Source of the DNA: Acidobacterium sp.
Lineage (GTDB): Bacteria > Acidobacteriota > Terriglobia > Terriglobales > Acidobacteriaceae
Assembly (NCBI GenBank): GCA_003166955.1
Contig: PMUI01000056.1
Location: 1-45,111 of the forward strand
Direction of reading: 5' to 3'
Length of the DNA: 45,111 nucleotides
Shown here: positions 9,675 to 20,225 of the stretch, piece after piece
Numbering within the stretch: position 1 is the first letter of the stretch
Layout of the letters: the number at the start of each line of letters is the position of its first letter
Translations under genes and position numbers: made by a program
The notes under the pieces: model-generated
Database searches by the model: none
Seen by the model: only the letters and a program-made list of their open reading frames with translations
Told to the model about the DNA's origin: nothing

Positions 9675-12600
9675 TCAGAAAACCAGCCGGATTCCCGCCT
9701 GAATCTGCCGTTCCCTGTTCACCGCGCCGCTGTTGGCGTTCGTCACGCCCCCAAACGCCGCCGTCGGATCGAAAACATACTGCGTCTGGCTGCCGCCGTT
9801 CACCAAAACCGTTTTCGTTCCCGGCTTCTCCCCGCTCTGCCACGTCAGATTCGCCATGTTCGCGTGGGTCGTATCATTGCTCACGCGATAGCCCACCGTC
9901 TGAATATTCGTCACATTGCGATGGTTCGATGTGTTGAACGCCTCCCCCATCACATCGAATGAGCAACGGTCGCTGATACGAATTCTCTTCGTAAACCGCA
10001 AATCCAGATTCACCGCCACCGGATAGCGAAACGTATTCCGCCCCATCGCCGGAATCAGATCCTCCCCGCCCGACCCGTTCAGGTTCTCACCCAGGCTTGG
10101 AATGGGAACCGCCATCCCCGCCGTGTTGTTCGTGAACGTCTCGTCCGGCTGTGTCACCGCCTTCAGACAATTCGCCCCGTCCCCCGTCGCTCCGCCCGCA
10201 TTCAGCCAGTTTTCGTACGAACACGACGGCGTCGGCACCGCGCCTGTAGTCCGCATCGAATACGGCAGTCCCGTCCTCCACGCTCCCGCTGCCGCCAGCG
10301 AATAGCCCCCGAAGAACATTCCCGCAGGCCCGCGCAGCCGCCACGGCTCCCGCACCACCACGCCTCCCGCCACGCGTTGCCGCACATCGTAATTCGACGT
10401 GCCATGCTCCACCCGCAGATCCGCCGGATCGTAAACATCGTTCCGCTCCGCGAATGTCGCCTCGTTCTGGTTGTCGTCGATCGCATGCGCCCACGTGTAT
10501 GCCGCATTCACCTCCAGCGCCCGCGACATCCGCCGCCTCAGCCGCACCACCGCTCCGCGATAGCTGGAATTGGTCTCGCTCACCATATCCGTAATCGCGC
10601 CGTACGCAGGATGCAGCCGCTGATAGTAAAACCGCGCCGACGCATAAACCCGGTTCGTGTACCCGGAAACCTGCCCGCTCGCCTTCCCCAGCGGCCCGAT
10701 GTTCCCCTGATTTCCCGGCGCTATCACGCTGTAAAACAATGTCGCCGTATTCGTCAGATCGATATTCGTATCGATGAACTGCGTCAGATCGCGCCCATCC
10801 GTCGCCATTCCCGTAAGCGTCAGCACCGTGCGCGCCCCCAGTTCCTGCTCCAGCGACAACTCCATCTGATTGATCTGCGGATGCCGAAAACGCGGGTCGA
10901 AATAAACCGCCTCCGGCGCCGTTGAATTGTGATCCGGCGCGCCTGGATTCATATACGGCGTCTCGTTGCTCGCAAACACATGCGGAAATTGCGGCGCCGC
11001 CACGTCCATCGGCCGATACGAATAAGTCCGAGGCGAACCCGCCGCCCCCGTCGACGTCAGCGCGCTGAATACCATCGCGTTCGGTACCCGAGCGTAGTAG
11101 ATCCCATAGCCCCCACGCAAAACCGTGCGCCCCTTGCCAAAAACATCCCACGCAAATCCGCCCCGCGGCCCCAGCCCATCCTTATTGCGCGGCAAGTGCG
11201 CCGTCTCCGGAATATCCGCGTTCACCAGCGTGGAATTTGTATCAGGCACCTGTTCATATTCGTAGCGCGCGCCCAGCGTCAGCGTCAGCCGCTGCCCCAC
11301 CCTCCATTCATTGGCCACGTACGCCGCATAGTCGGCCGTCTCGAAACTCCAGTTCGTGCCGCCCACCGTCTGCCGAAACCGCGCGTAGCACGGATACGGC
11401 CCCGTTCCCGTCGTCGTGCCGTCACAGCTGTTCGGCGCCAGCATGTCCGATAGAAAATTCAGCAGGCTCGCGTACGAATACTCGCCGTTCTCGCCATTCA
11501 CCCCGTCGATTGCATCCGTCACGTAGTTGTAGTCATACCCAAACCGCAGAGCCTGTCTGCCATGGATCCACGTTGCTGCATCCATCAACTGCTGCCGCGT
11601 CTCCAGCGGATACTCCCGCTTGTTCACCGTCCCCAGCGTCCCAAAACTCAGCCCCTGGCTGCGATCGATCGACACCTGCGGTGGCAGCCCCCACCAGTTG
11701 TTCGCAAATTGTTCCTCAAAGGCGCTCGCCGCGCCCGGCGTCTGCGACAGCAAATCCCGGCTGTACTGATAGCGCATGCTGCTCAGCAAACCCGGCGTGG
11801 CAAAGAAATCCCAACGCGCTACCGCAGCGTCGTCGCTCGTCGAGCTGTTCCCGAAGCTCCCAATCGCGTCCGTCTCCGACGCCCCGCTCAGCGCCCCGTG
11901 CGGTGCCGTCCTCCGCATCGAGTTGTACTGCACGGCGATCTGGTTCCGCGGATTGATCCGCCACTCCAGCTTCGGAAACAGAATCGTCTGCCGCGTCGAG
12001 CGCGGCACCGTCCCCAGCATCCCATTCAGTTGCCCCAACACCGTCGTCCACGCGCATTCCGCCCGCGCCGTCGATCCCGATCCCGCACTCGCCGCCGCCG
12101 GGCAGCCCTTCAGCAACGGATTCGTGCTCGTCGCAATCCGCCCCTCCAGCGTTGTCAGCGATACCGCTGATGGCGGCGAGAAAAACACCTCCGGCTCATT
12201 CGCCCGCGCTACCGCCGGATCGTTCCGCTCATGCTGCGACCACGCCAAAAACCACCACAACCGATCCCGCCGAATCGGCCCGCCCGCCGACATCTCACCC
12301 TGCTGCCTGCGATCTGGCGCGTGATACGGCACCTCCACATATGTGATGGGCTGCCCGTTCAGATACAGCACCGGCTGCCCCGTCGACGTCACCGTCGTTC
12401 CCGCTGGCTCCTCCACCATCGTCTTGCTGAACGCATTGAACGCCTGCCCAATCGCCCCGCGATCATAAAACACCGCCTGCCCGTGCATCCGGTTCGACCC
12501 GCTCCTCGTCACGGTGCTCATCGCCCCGCCCGCCCCACGCCCCCCTTCTCCCGCGGCCCCACCCCCGCCAACCCGAAATTCACCCACCGCCGACTGCGCC

Positions 12601-13268
12601 GTCGCAAATCCGTTGCCCCCACCCTCACTTGTCCCGCGCTCCCGCGACCGAAACGCCAGCGTGTTGTTCATTCCATCCAGAACAATGCTGTTCATCAGCG
12701 GACTCAGCCCGCGGAAACTCGATCCACCGTCCTCCCCCGTCGTCGACCCGGAAAACAACGTTGCCAAACTCGACCAGTGCCCGCTGTTGTTCGGCACCTC
12801 GCCCGCCAGCGAATCGCCCGAACCGCCTCCCGCTCCAGCCTCGCTCTCGCGCCTCTCCGCCGCGCCGGCATCCACCAGCCCAGCATCGACGAGTATGGTC
12901 CGATGCATCCAGCTCGGCGCCAGCCGCGCCGTCAGTTGCGCCGTCGTCCCCAGCCCCACCGTCAGATGGTCAGCCTCCCACTCCGACAGTCCCTGCGCAC
13001 GCACCCGCAGCGTGTAGCTTCCCGGCGCCACTTCCGCGAATCGAAAATTGCCCCGCAGATCGCAAACCGCCTCCCCATGCTCCCCGGAAGACGCATCCTC
13101 CAGCCGTACCTGCGCCGCGGCGACCCCCTTACCTTCCTGGTCCACCACCCTCCCTGCCACCGACCCGCCCGTCTCCGCCTGCCCGGCACAAATCCGCACG
13201 AACGTCCCCAGACCGAGGACAAGCCACACACACAGCACCGCCGTTTTCTTGTATCGGGGGAGGAGCAC
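9675..13268 (-). CDS. Oar-like TonB-dependent receptor with carboxypeptidase-regulatory domain (receptor 3)
   Basis: Predicted outer-membrane receptor of 1197 residues starting at a GTG (13268). The signal peptide is [19 protein letters not shown], with cleavage near CAG. The carboxypeptidase-regulatory domain ([18 protein letters not shown]) spans about 34-115. The segment after the plug is unusually rich in glycine (about residues 215-255), around the family signature SGSNRMHGQ. The C-terminus is IQAGIRLVF. Downstream towards receptor 2 I see no convincing intrinsic terminator. It resembles receptor 1 more than receptor 2 ([37 protein letters not shown]). No neighbouring gene indicates the ligand. 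Confidence 0.92.
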   Translation of the reverse strand: MLLPRYKKTAVLCVWLVLGLGTFVRICAGQAETGGSVAGRVVDQEGKGVAAAQVRLEDASSGEHGEAVCDLRGNFRFAEVAPGSYTLRVRAQGLSEWEADHLTVGLGTTAQLTARLAPSWMHRTILVDAGLVDAGAAERRESEAGAGGGSGDSLAGEVPNNSGHWSSLATLFSGSTTGEDGGSSFRGLSPLMNSIVLDGMNNTLAFRSRERGTSEGGGNGFATAQSAVGEFRVGGGGAAGEGGRGAGGAMSTVTRSGSNRMHGQAVFYDRGAIGQAFNAFSKTMVEEPAGTTVTSTGQPVLYLNGQPITYVEVPYHAPDRRQQGEMSAGGPIRRDRLWWFLAWSQHERNDPAVARANEPEVFFSPPSAVSLTTLEGRIATSTNPLLKGCPAAASAGSGSTARAECAWTTVLGQLNGMLGTVPRSTRQTILFPKLEWRINPRNQIAVQYNSMRRTAPHGALSGASETDAIGSFGNSSTSDDAAVARWDFFATPGLLSSMRYQYSRDLLSQTPGAASAFEEQFANNWWGLPPQVSIDRSQGLSFGTLGTVNKREYPLETRQQLMDAATWIHGRQALRFGYDYNYVTDAIDGVNGENGEYSYASLLNFLSDMLAPNSCDGTTTGTGPYPCYARFRQTVGGTNWSFETADYAAYVANEWRVGQRLTLTLGARYEYEQVPDTNSTLVNADIPETAHLPRNKDGLGPRGGFAWDVFGKGRTVLRGGYGIYYARVPNAMVFSALTSTGAAGSPRTYSYRPMDVAAPQFPHVFASNETPYMNPGAPDHNSTAPEAVYFDPRFRHPQINQMELSLEQELGARTVLTLTGMATDGRDLTQFIDTNIDLTNTATLFYSVIAPGNQGNIGPLGKASGQVSGYTNRVYASARFYYQRLHPAYGAITDMVSETNSSYRGAVVRLRRRMSRALEVNAAYTWAHAIDDNQNEATFAERNDVYDPADLRVEHGTSNYDVRQRVAGGVVVREPWRLRGPAGMFFGGYSLAAAGAWRTGLPYSMRTTGAVPTPSCSYENWLNAGGATGDGANCLKAVTQPDETFTNNTAGMAVPIPSLGENLNGSGGEDLIPAMGRNTFRYPVAVNLDLRFTKRIRISDRCSFDVMGEAFNTSNHRNVTNIQTVGYRVSNDTTHANMANLTWQSGEKPGTKTVLVNGGSQTQYVFDPTAAFGGVTNANSGAVNRERQIQAGIRLVF

Positions 13269-13308
13269 CTTAACTCACCAAAACCGCGGCTCAGCGAATT
13301 GCTTTTCC

Positions 13309-13366
13309 GCTAACCGCTTCTTAGCTAACCGGTCTTTAGCTGACCGGTCTTTAGCTGGCTGCTTTA
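13309..13366. repeat. 15-bp tandem repeat upstream of obg
   Basis: Three 15-bp units (GCTAACCGCTTCTTA, GCTAACCGGTCTTTA, GCTGACCGGTCTTTA) are followed by a 13-bp degenerate unit. The array lies 51 bp before the obg start, so it falls in the promoter or leader region. Confidence 0.85.
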
Positions 13367-13416
13367 GCAGCCCACGTGAGTCAACCGTAGCTCTTTCGTT
13401 AAACTGGTTACAGCGA

Positions 13417-14475
13417 ATGTTTATCGATGAAGCCAAAATTCGGGTCAAAGCCGGTGACGGGGGTAATGGCTGCATGGCCTTTCGCCGTGAAAAGTTCGTT
13501 CCCCGCGGTGGACCCTCCGGCGGCGACGGCGGACACGGCGGCGACGTCGTCCTCGAAGTCAGCCAGCGCCACAACACCCTGATCTACTTCCGCTTCAATC
13601 CCGAGCACAAAGGCGAGCGCGGCGAACACGGCATGGGCTCCAACTGCACCGGCCGCGACGGCAAAGATACCGTCCTCAAGGTTCCCGTAGGCTCCATGCT
13701 CTTCGACGCCGACACCGGCGAGCTCATCCACGACTTCACCCAACCCGATGAGCGCCTCATCATCGCCCGCGGCGGTCGCGGTGGCCGCGGCAATCAGCAC
13801 TTCGCCACGCCCACCCACCAGGCCCCGCGCGAGCACGAACTCGGCCGCGCCGGCGAAGAGCGCACCTACCGCCTCGAACTCCGCGTCCTCGCCGACGTCG
13901 GCCTCGTCGGCTATCCCAACGTCGGCAAATCCACGCTGATCTCGCGCATCTCCGCCGCCCGCCCCAAAATCGCCGACTACCCCTTCACCACCCTCGAGCC
14001 GCAACTCGGCGTCGTCACCATCGGCGACGAACCCTACGAAGAAAGCTACGTAGTGGCCGACATCCCCGGCCTCATCGAAGGCGCGCACCTCGGCGCCGGC
14101 CTGGGTACTCAGTTCCTCCGCCACATCGAACGCACCCGCATCCTCGTCCACCTCGTCGATGTCTCCGACGCCGATGGCCGCCCCGACCCCGTCGAAGATT
14201 TCCGCGTCATTATGGATGAACTCAAAAGCTTCGGCCACGGCCTCGACCAGAAGCCAATGATCGTCGTCGCCTCCAAGGTCGACGTCGCCAATCCCGCCAA
14301 GCTTAAAAAAATAGAAACCATGGCGAAGCGCCGCAAGCTCCCCTTCTACGCCATCTCCGCCGTCACCGGCCTGGGCGTAGACAAGCTCAAATACGCCATC
14401 GGCGACCGTGTCCGCGAGTTGCGAAAGGAATCGGCGAGCGTGGAGGTGAAAGAGGCCGAGCGCGCCGCGGGGTGA
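13417..14475 (+). CDS. obg: GTPase Obg/CgtA
   Basis: Essential ribosome-associated GTPase acting in late 50S assembly; 352 residues. The N-terminal Obg fold (1-158) shows the glycine-rich repeats [23 protein letters not shown] and [11 protein letters not shown]. The G domain follows: G1 GYPNVGKS (165-172), the switch II segment DIPGLIEG, G4 ASKVD and G5 SAVTG. The C-terminal extension (OCT domain) is absent. The ATG at 13417 is chosen because family members begin MFIDEAKI; a longer open frame upstream starts inside receptor 3 antisense and carries repeat-derived residues. The Shine-Dalgarno signal is weak. The usual neighbours rplU and rpmA are about 22 kb downstream on the same strand. Confidence 0.97.
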   Translation: MFIDEAKIRVKAGDGGNGCMAFRREKFVPRGGPSGGDGGHGGDVVLEVSQRHNTLIYFRFNPEHKGERGEHGMGSNCTGRDGKDTVLKVPVGSMLFDADTGELIHDFTQPDERLIIARGGRGGRGNQHFATPTHQAPREHELGRAGEERTYRLELRVLADVGLVGYPNVGKSTLISRISAARPKIADYPFTTLEPQLGVVTIGDEPYEESYVVADIPGLIEGAHLGAGLGTQFLRHIERTRILVHLVDVSDADGRPDPVEDFRVIMDELKSFGHGLDQKPMIVVASKVDVANPAKLKKIETMAKRRKLPFYAISAVTGLGVDKLKYAIGDRVRELRKESASVEVKEAERAAG

Positions 14476-14644
14476 TGCACTCCCAACCATGGATCACGGC
14501 TGTTCCTTATTTCATTAGTTCAGCTACCTTACTCCGCCAATAGTCAATTACATCGGATCGTTTCCGCTCTGGGTGTTGCACTGGCCAAGCACGACGCCCC
14601 CCTTTTTATCCTTACTCTGTATCCTCTGTGCTCTCTGTGGTGGA
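14476..14644. other. convergent intergenic region without recognised elements
   Basis: The region holds short TCTGTG-type direct repeats (about 14608-14641). I see no clear hairpin terminator for obg or for the convergent methyltransferase gene. Confidence 0.5.
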
Positions 14645-15601
14645 CTACACCCGCTCAATCCAGAAACTACAAGGCCACACATTCCTGCCATCCAGGGTCG
14701 GAGCAAACATCTTCAACCCCGCAGGCATGCGCGTATAGCTGCCTTCCCATCCCGGAAATGCCTGCAGCAAAACCTCGGGATGGAACTGCTGCATCGCGCT
14801 GGCCGACCACATCACCCGAAACGCCGAATTGAACGACAAAAATGCTTCCAGCAGATACTGCTCGCCCCAGAAACACAGGTTCGTCTTCACGAACTTCTCC
14901 GGATAGTCCAGCGGCGTGAAGATATCGTGAAAATGCACCAGCACTCCCGGTGCCAGCTCTGGCAGGATGCGCAGGCATTCGTGCACCACATCGCTATCCA
15001 TCGACACCACATGGCTCGAGTCGATGAACAAAATATCGTTCTCCCGCAAATCGTGGAACACGCTCAGCGGTACCTGTTGCACCGGCATCTGCATCATGCG
15101 CGTCAGTCCCGGTACCCCCTCTTTCAGGAACCGTGCCGGATACGGCTCAATGCTGATCAGTTCCCCTTCGCATCCCTCCGCCGCGTTGGTCTGCAATGCA
15201 GCCCCGAGCACCAGCGTCGTGTTCCCACCGCCGATTTCAATCACCCGCTTCGGTTTCCGTTGCCGCACAAAACCGTACGCGACCTCGGCATCCACGTGCT
15301 CGAAATAGCCGTTGTTGAAGTGAAACTCGCGCTGCCCGTTCCCGTTTCTCTCCGCAAACGTCCGTTCCGTCGAGAACGGAATCAGCTCCGTCCGCAGCCG
15401 CTCGATCTGTTCCTCCAGACGGAAGTCCACGGCCGAGCACGGCCGGCACGCACTCCAGTCCTTTCCCCGGAATGACTTCAGTCTCGGCACCGGAAAGTAG
15501 AAGTGCGAGGGCGTCACACTCACTCCCAGCCCGGTTTGCAATGCCTGAAACAACGACGCCGCAGTCGTGCGGACGGTGGCGCTTCGCAGAATATTGCCCA
15601 C
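14645..15601 (-). CDS. class I SAM-dependent methyltransferase (Methyltransf_24 type)
   Basis: 318-residue cytoplasmic protein. The SAM-binding motif I is RVIEIGGGNTTLVLG (about 120-134), followed by ISIEPYPA (motif II acidic residue) and the strand LFIDSSHVVSMDSDV, with HFHDIF further on. This pattern matches class I methyltransferases related to cephalosporin hydroxylase/CmcI-like or sugar methyltransferases; the acceptor cannot be told. The start is a GTG at 15601 with GAGGG 4 bases upstream; later starts would cut into the LGVSVTPSHFYFPVP segment, which looks native. It is preceded on the same strand by a membrane protein, with a large inverted repeat between them, so co-transcription is uncertain. 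Confidence 0.85.
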   Translation of the reverse strand: MGNILRSATVRTTAASLFQALQTGLGVSVTPSHFYFPVPRLKSFRGKDWSACRPCSAVDFRLEEQIERLRTELIPFSTERTFAERNGNGQREFHFNNGYFEHVDAEVAYGFVRQRKPKRVIEIGGGNTTLVLGAALQTNAAEGCEGELISIEPYPARFLKEGVPGLTRMMQMPVQQVPLSVFHDLRENDILFIDSSHVVSMDSDVVHECLRILPELAPGVLVHFHDIFTPLDYPEKFVKTNLCFWGEQYLLEAFLSFNSAFRVMWSASAMQQFHPEVLLQAFPGWEGSYTRMPAGLKMFAPTLDGRNVWPCSFWIERV

Positions 15602-15754
15602 TACTCCCTCACAAGTTCCGTTCAGGCCGATATCCGGCTCGCGAACCCCAACGATGGGTTTCCTTCACCTTGGACTGACAGATCGGCGCCAAAAGCTGCC
15701 TCGTATCCGTGAAATACTCGCAATTAATTGCGCCATGCTGCCACCGCACCCGGA

Positions 15755-15852
15755 GAGCTTGTGACTTTATCGATTTTGGACACCTTGTGAGGTGCTTAAG
15801 CTGTTCGTTTGCAGCGTCGCATTTTCCGATAGAACGATAAAGTCACAAGCTC
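15755..15852. repeat. 98-bp element bounded by perfect 18-bp inverted repeats
   Basis: GAGCTTGTGACTTTATCG at 15755-15772 is repeated exactly inverted at 15835-15852. The 62-bp interior holds a smaller hairpin (CACCT-TGTG-AGGTG, 15781-15794). It lies between two minus-strand genes. No T-run follows either arm, so a simple terminator is unlikely; it may be a miniature mobile element or an RNA structure. Confidence 0.85.
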
Positions 15853-15869
15853 GGAGGTCCGCTACTCCG

Positions 15870-17036
15870 TCATCCCCACAACCCCACCACGCACAACACC
15901 GCCTGCCCCCCCACCACCACCCCCGTAGCCCACAGAAAAGCCCTCCGCCAGCCAGTCTCCAGCGCATCCGCAAACACTCCGCCCACAAATGCAATCAGAA
16001 ATGGCAGCGACCACAGCCACGGCCCCGACTCCACCCCCGTCGTCACCAGCAGCATCAGCGGCACGCCCACCACCAGCGGCGACGTGTTCCCGAAATACCG
16101 GGACCGCCGCGACACCGCATACAACAACAGCGCCCCAACCAGCCCAATCGTGAACGCTGCATTCGCAGGATTCCCGAAGAACCACCTCGCCCCGTCGAAC
16201 GAAACCCACATCCGCCCCGCCCCGCTCCGAAACACATAGCTGAATGCGTCCGGATGAAACGCATACGACGCGAACAGCAGAAAAAACGCGCCCACCACCC
16301 ACACAATCAGCAGCGTCGGAATATACGCCCGCCGTCCCTCCGCCACCCACGCCATAAAAACCACAGCAAAAATCAGCGCCACCGCAAACGCCGCCACATG
16401 CGCCGCCGCCGTGAACCCTAATGCCACCGTCAGCAGCACAATTCTCGGCCGCCATTTCCTTCGCGGACCCTGCAGCGCATGCCCCACCCCAATCGCCGTG
16501 TAGATGACCGAGAAAACACCAAACGCCGCCAGAATCTCGTTGTTCGGCGCCGTTGACGCCCGCACCACCGCCGGCATAAAGCAATACAGTGCCAGAGATA
16601 TGTAACCGCCCTCGTTACCAAATAAGCGTCGCGTCACCCACCACAGGCAAGCCCCCAGCGCCACCCCCGCAAGAATGAATGGAAGCCGCAGCAGCAGCTT
16701 GATCTCCCCCGCCTCGTGCCGCATCTCCCACGTCGAAGTCGTCGCCGCCTGTCCCAAAACGATGCGCTCCAGCGTCAGCGGCAGCCCCGCCGCCCGATAC
16801 GCCAGCGTCCCATCGTGAATATTCCCGCACGTCGTGAAATATCCCGCCACGGGCGATGGCCGCTCCCACATCTCGCGCCCGCAGCGCGCGTATTGGTAGT
16901 CCGCCTCCCCCAGCGGCCGCCGCACGCTCACCCACAAACACTGCCCCAGCAACAGAAACAGCATCCCCGCCGCTATCTGCTGGGGCCGCTCGAATCGAAA
17001 TTTTCGCAGCTTCTGTGCCGTCCGCCCTGATCCCAT
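15870..17036 (-). CDS. polytopic membrane protein, possible GT-C glycosyltransferase
   Basis: About 388 residues with around nine hydrophobic segments. Conserved-looking charged motifs lie in the first periplasmic loop (REMWERPSPVAGYFTTCGNIHDGTLAYR), before the second membrane segment. This topology resembles GT-C glycosyltransferases that use polyprenyl-linked donors, but no decisive motif is recognised. The ATG at 17036 is preferred; the in-frame start at 17102 adds a poorly structured leader, and neither has a strong Shine-Dalgarno sequence. It is divergent from the EAL-HDOD gene and upstream of the methyltransferase on the same strand. Confidence 0.7.
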   Translation of the reverse strand: MGSGRTAQKLRKFRFERPQQIAAGMLFLLLGQCLWVSVRRPLGEADYQYARCGREMWERPSPVAGYFTTCGNIHDGTLAYRAAGLPLTLERIVLGQAATTSTWEMRHEAGEIKLLLRLPFILAGVALGACLWWVTRRLFGNEGGYISLALYCFMPAVVRASTAPNNEILAAFGVFSVIYTAIGVGHALQGPRRKWRPRIVLLTVALGFTAAAHVAAFAVALIFAVVFMAWVAEGRRAYIPTLLIVWVVGAFFLLFASYAFHPDAFSYVFRSGAGRMWVSFDGARWFFGNPANAAFTIGLVGALLLYAVSRRSRYFGNTSPLVVGVPLMLLVTTGVESGPWLWSLPFLIAFVGGVFADALETGWRRAFLWATGVVVGGQAVLCVVGLWG

Positions 17037-17168
17037 CGAGACTTTCAGCAGTGTACAGAACGCGCCGTCCCCAAACTCCCTACCCCCCCTCGCTGATGCC
17101 AACCTCGCCCCTGCCGATAAACAACGTGAGTCGCCGCATCGGACCCTCCGGCGGCCTCACGAGCGCGC

Positions 17169-18443
17169 ATGTCACCCGTCGCATCCCCGGCCCCTTCCGA
17201 AGCACCCAGTCCCACCGCGCCCCATCCCCCCATCTCCGCTCCCAGCCGCTTTCTCGGCCGCCAACCCATCCTTGGCGCCCAGCGTCACCTTTTCGGCTAC
17301 GAGCTCCTCTACCGCGCCTGCAAAACCGACCACTTCTCCGGCGATCCCGAACAGGCCACCCGCGAGGTCATCGACCACTGGCTCCTTCTCATTCCCTACT
17401 CCACCCGCACCGCCTCCTTCGTCAACTGCACCCGCAATACCCTCACCGAAGGCCTCGTCACCCTGCTCCCGCCCGCATCCACCGTCCTCGAAATCCTCGA
17501 GAACATCGAGCCCGATCCCGAGCTGATCGACTGCTGCCTCACCCTCAAAAAACAGGGCTATCGCTTTGCCCTCGACGGCTTCCTTCCCCAGTCCTCCCGC
17601 GCTCCCTTCTTCCACTTCGCCGACTTCATCAAACTCGATTTCCACGCGGCCGGTTACGATCTCCGCAGCGAAGTCTATGCCATGGCGGCCGGCTCCGGCG
17701 CCCGCTTCCTCGCAGAGAAAATCGAAACCGAAATCCAGCTCCGCATCGCCATCAGTGAGGGCTGCACCCTCTTTCAGGGATACTTCTTCTCCCAGCCGGT
17801 CCTGCTCAGCTCCCGCGTCATTCCTCAGAATTACTTCGTCTACCTGAAACTCATCGCCGAGCTCCATCGCGATCCCGCCAGCCTCCGCAAAATCGAAAAG
17901 CTCATCTCCGCCGACGCCTCCCTCTGCTATCGCGTCCTCCGCCTCGCCAACTCCGCCCTCCAGGGCCATCCCGGCATCGTCTCCACCATCCGTGAAGCCC
18001 TCCTCCTGGTCGGCGACGACGCTGTTCGCAAGATGGTCACCGTCGCCATGGCTGGTGCCCTCACCGCCCATCGTTCTCCCGCGCTCATCTCCATGGTTCT
18101 CTCCCGCGCCCACTTCTGCGAACTCCTCGCCCCCGCGCTTTCTCTCCAACCCGCGCAGCTCTACCTCCTCGGCATGCTCTCGCTTCTCGATGCGCTCTTC
18201 GAGATGCCTCTCAGCCGCATCCTCGAAACCCTCCCCATCACCCCCGCAATGAAAGCCGCCCTCGCCGGCGATGACAGCCCCCGCAGCCTCGCCCTCCACC
18301 TGGTTCGCAGCCTCGAAGCCTGCGACTGGATCGGCTGCGAAAAAATCCAGCACCGGCTCGGCCTCGCTGAAGGCGCCATCGCCGCCATGTACGCGCAGTC
18401 CCTCCGCTGGGCCTCCACCATGATCGGCCAGGAACTTCCCTGA
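17169..18443 (+). CDS. EAL-HDOD signalling protein (YuxH type), copy 1
   Basis: 424 residues. After a Pro/Ala-rich N-terminus (1-26), a divergent EAL domain runs to about 225. The EAL signature is FGYELLYR (about 41-48), with FVNCT, FALDGF, FIKLD, AEKIET and a GYFFSQP end. A HDOD domain follows (about 230-415; LISADASLCYRVLRLANSA, REALLLVGDDAVRKMV). Several metal-binding residues of active c-di-GMP phosphodiesterases are replaced (ELL for EAL, ALDGF for the DDFG-type motif), so it probably binds ligand or acts by protein contact. This is known for YuxH-type proteins; the claim for this copy is inference. It is followed by a close paralogue 251 bp downstream, a tandem duplication. Confidence 0.92.
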   Translation: MSPVASPAPSEAPSPTAPHPPISAPSRFLGRQPILGAQRHLFGYELLYRACKTDHFSGDPEQATREVIDHWLLLIPYSTRTASFVNCTRNTLTEGLVTLLPPASTVLEILENIEPDPELIDCCLTLKKQGYRFALDGFLPQSSRAPFFHFADFIKLDFHAAGYDLRSEVYAMAAGSGARFLAEKIETEIQLRIAISEGCTLFQGYFFSQPVLLSSRVIPQNYFVYLKLIAELHRDPASLRKIEKLISADASLCYRVLRLANSALQGHPGIVSTIREALLLVGDDAVRKMVTVAMAGALTAHRSPALISMVLSRAHFCELLAPALSLQPAQLYLLGMLSLLDALFEMPLSRILETLPITPAMKAALAGDDSPRSLALHLVRSLEACDWIGCEKIQHRLGLAEGAIAAMYAQSLRWASTMIGQELP

Positions 18444-18694
18444 ACCTCCCCGGGTGCCCCCCAACCGTGGCTCGATTCGGGCACGCGTCCCTTCCGCAAC
18501 CCCAGGCTGTCGGTGTTGCTGAGCAAGGCCCTGACGGCTTTTTCTGAACGCTGAACAGAGCAATGTCACCCTCGAGGTGAGCGTAGCGAGCCGAAGGGCT
18601 GCCCCGCGCCTCTTTTCTGGCCACCGTTGACGAACTCCCCGCTCCCGCCGATAACCCCAGTGCAGCACTAATTGGCTCGCCCAACTGCCTACAC
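18444..18694. repeat. spacer with interspersed repeat remnants
   Basis: It contains TGAACGCTGAAC (18543), also seen inside mnmG, and a GTGAGCGTAGCGAGCCGAAG string (18576-18595) of the GAGCGTAGCGAGC type common in acidobacterial spacers. No gene is evident. Confidence 0.5.
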
Positions 18695-19971
18695 ATGGCT
18701 ACAACATTCGCTCCTCTAACTGAATCCACGCCGCGACCACCCGACCGCGATCCTGCTCCGCGCACGCCCAGCCGTTTCCTCGGCCCCCAGCCTATCCTCG
18801 ACGCCCAGCGCCGCCTCTTCGGCTACGAGCTCCTCTACCGCGCCGGCAATATCGACCACTTCTCCGGCGATCCCGAGCTCGCCACCCGCGAGGTCGTCGA
18901 CCACTGGCTCATGCTCATTCCCGAGTCCAACCAGGTCGCCTCCTTCGTCAACTGCACCCGCGCCGCACTCGTCGACGGCCTCGTCACCCTCCTTCCCCCC
19001 GAGTCCACCGTCCTCGAAATCCTCGAAGACATCGACCCCGATCCCGCCCTCATCAACTGCTGCCTCTCCCTCAAATCCAAAGGCTATCGCTTCGCCCTCG
19101 ACGGCTTTCTTCCCCGCCCCTCCCGCGCTCCTTTCCTCGCCCTCGCCGACTTCATCAAGATCGACTTCAGAACCGCCGACTTTCTCGCCCGCCGCGAAAT
19201 CTATGCCCTCGCCTCCGGCACCCCCGGTCAACTCATCGCCGAGAAGATCGAAACCGATACCCAGCTCCACATCGCCATCTCTGAAGGCTGCTCCCTCTTC
19301 CAGGGATACTTCTTTTCCCAGCCCATCCTCGTCGCATCCCACGCCGTCCCCCAGAACCACTTCGTCTACCTCAACCTCCTCGCGCAGCTCCACCACTCCC
19401 CCTCCGATCTCCGCAAGCTCGAAAAAGTCATCTCCGCCGATGCCGCCCTCTGCTATCGCATGCTGCGCCTCGCCAACTCCGCCCTCCAGCATCATCCCGG
19501 CGTCATCACCACCATCGGCGAAGCCCTCCTCATGGTCGGCGAAGACTCCCTTCGCCGCATGGTCACCGTCGCCATGGCCGGCGCCGTCGCCAGCCAGCGT
19601 TCCCCCGCGCTCATCTCCATGGTCCTCACCCGCGCCCGCTTCTGCGAGCTCATTGCCCCCTCCATCGCCGAGGATCCCGCCCAGCTCTACCTCCTCGGCA
19701 TGCTCTCCCTTCTCGACGTCCTCCTCCAGACGCCTTTCCCCCGAATTCTGCAATCCATTCCCATCAGCAACGAAATGAAGCTCGCCCTCGCCGGCGATCT
19801 CAGCCCGCCGGCCTCGCCCTCCAAATCGTGCGCAGCCTCGAGGCCTGTGACTGGAGCCGCTGCGAAGAAATCCTGCTCCAGCTCAACCTCGCCGAAGGCG
19901 CCATTGCCTCCATCTATACCGAGTCGCTGCGCTGGACCTCCACCATGACCGGCGAAGACCCTCAACCCTAG
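18695..19971 (+). CDS. EAL-HDOD signalling protein, copy 2, with -1 frameshift near the 3' end
   Basis: Paralogue of 17169-18443 with the same order: divergent EAL (FGYELLYR, FVNCT, FALDGF, FIKIDF, AEKIET), then HDOD (VISADAALCYRMLRLANSA, GEALLMVGEDSLRRMV). The start ATG at 18695 matches the paralogue's register. The uninterrupted frame ends at 19948 with a Pro/Ser-rich tail unlike copy 1. In the next frame the paralogous C-terminus resumes immediately (GLALQIVRSLEACDWSRCEE) and runs to the TAG at 19969-19971. Alignment with copy 1 (AGCCCCCGCAGCCTC against AGCCCGCCGGCCTC) places a one-base loss near 19803-19812. It is either a real frameshift that replaces the last 50 or so residues or a sequencing error. 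Confidence 0.88.
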
Positions 19972-20009
19972 TGTCCCGTCCCAGAAGTTCGGTGCAGAAT
20001 TGCGGTTTG

Positions 20010-20083
20010 TTTTTGTATCAGGGCACGAGTTCACTCGTGCCGTAAAGGGCCGAGAATCAAACGGGCTTTAGCCCCCGAGGCTT
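20010..20083. repeat. dispersed double-hairpin repeat, family 1, copy a
   Basis: TTTTGTATCAG is followed by hairpin 1 (GGCACGAGT-TC-ACTCGTGCC, 20022-20041), a linker of about 21 bases and hairpin 2 (GGGC-TTTA-GCCC, 20063-20074). The same order occurs at 25942-26020, 32585-32650 and 36989-37058. Confidence 0.88.
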
Positions 20084-20166
20084 TTCTTTCGGATCAATTC
20101 GACACCCTGAGTTCCTCAACGAACTTCGGAGACAGGACCCTAGCGCGGACCGCTAGTCCGCGAACA

Positions 20167-20197
20167 GCTACAGGCTACCGGCTACAGGCTACCGGCT
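20167..20197. repeat. 14-bp tandem repeat before glycosyltransferase gene
   Basis: GCTACAGGCTACCG is present in 2.2 copies, ending 29 bp before the ATG at 20226. A related GGGCTACAGGCTTC string precedes the tandem array at 43753. Confidence 0.8.
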
Positions 20198-20225
20198 GCC
20201 TCTGAATCCCTGTACCCTGTAACCG

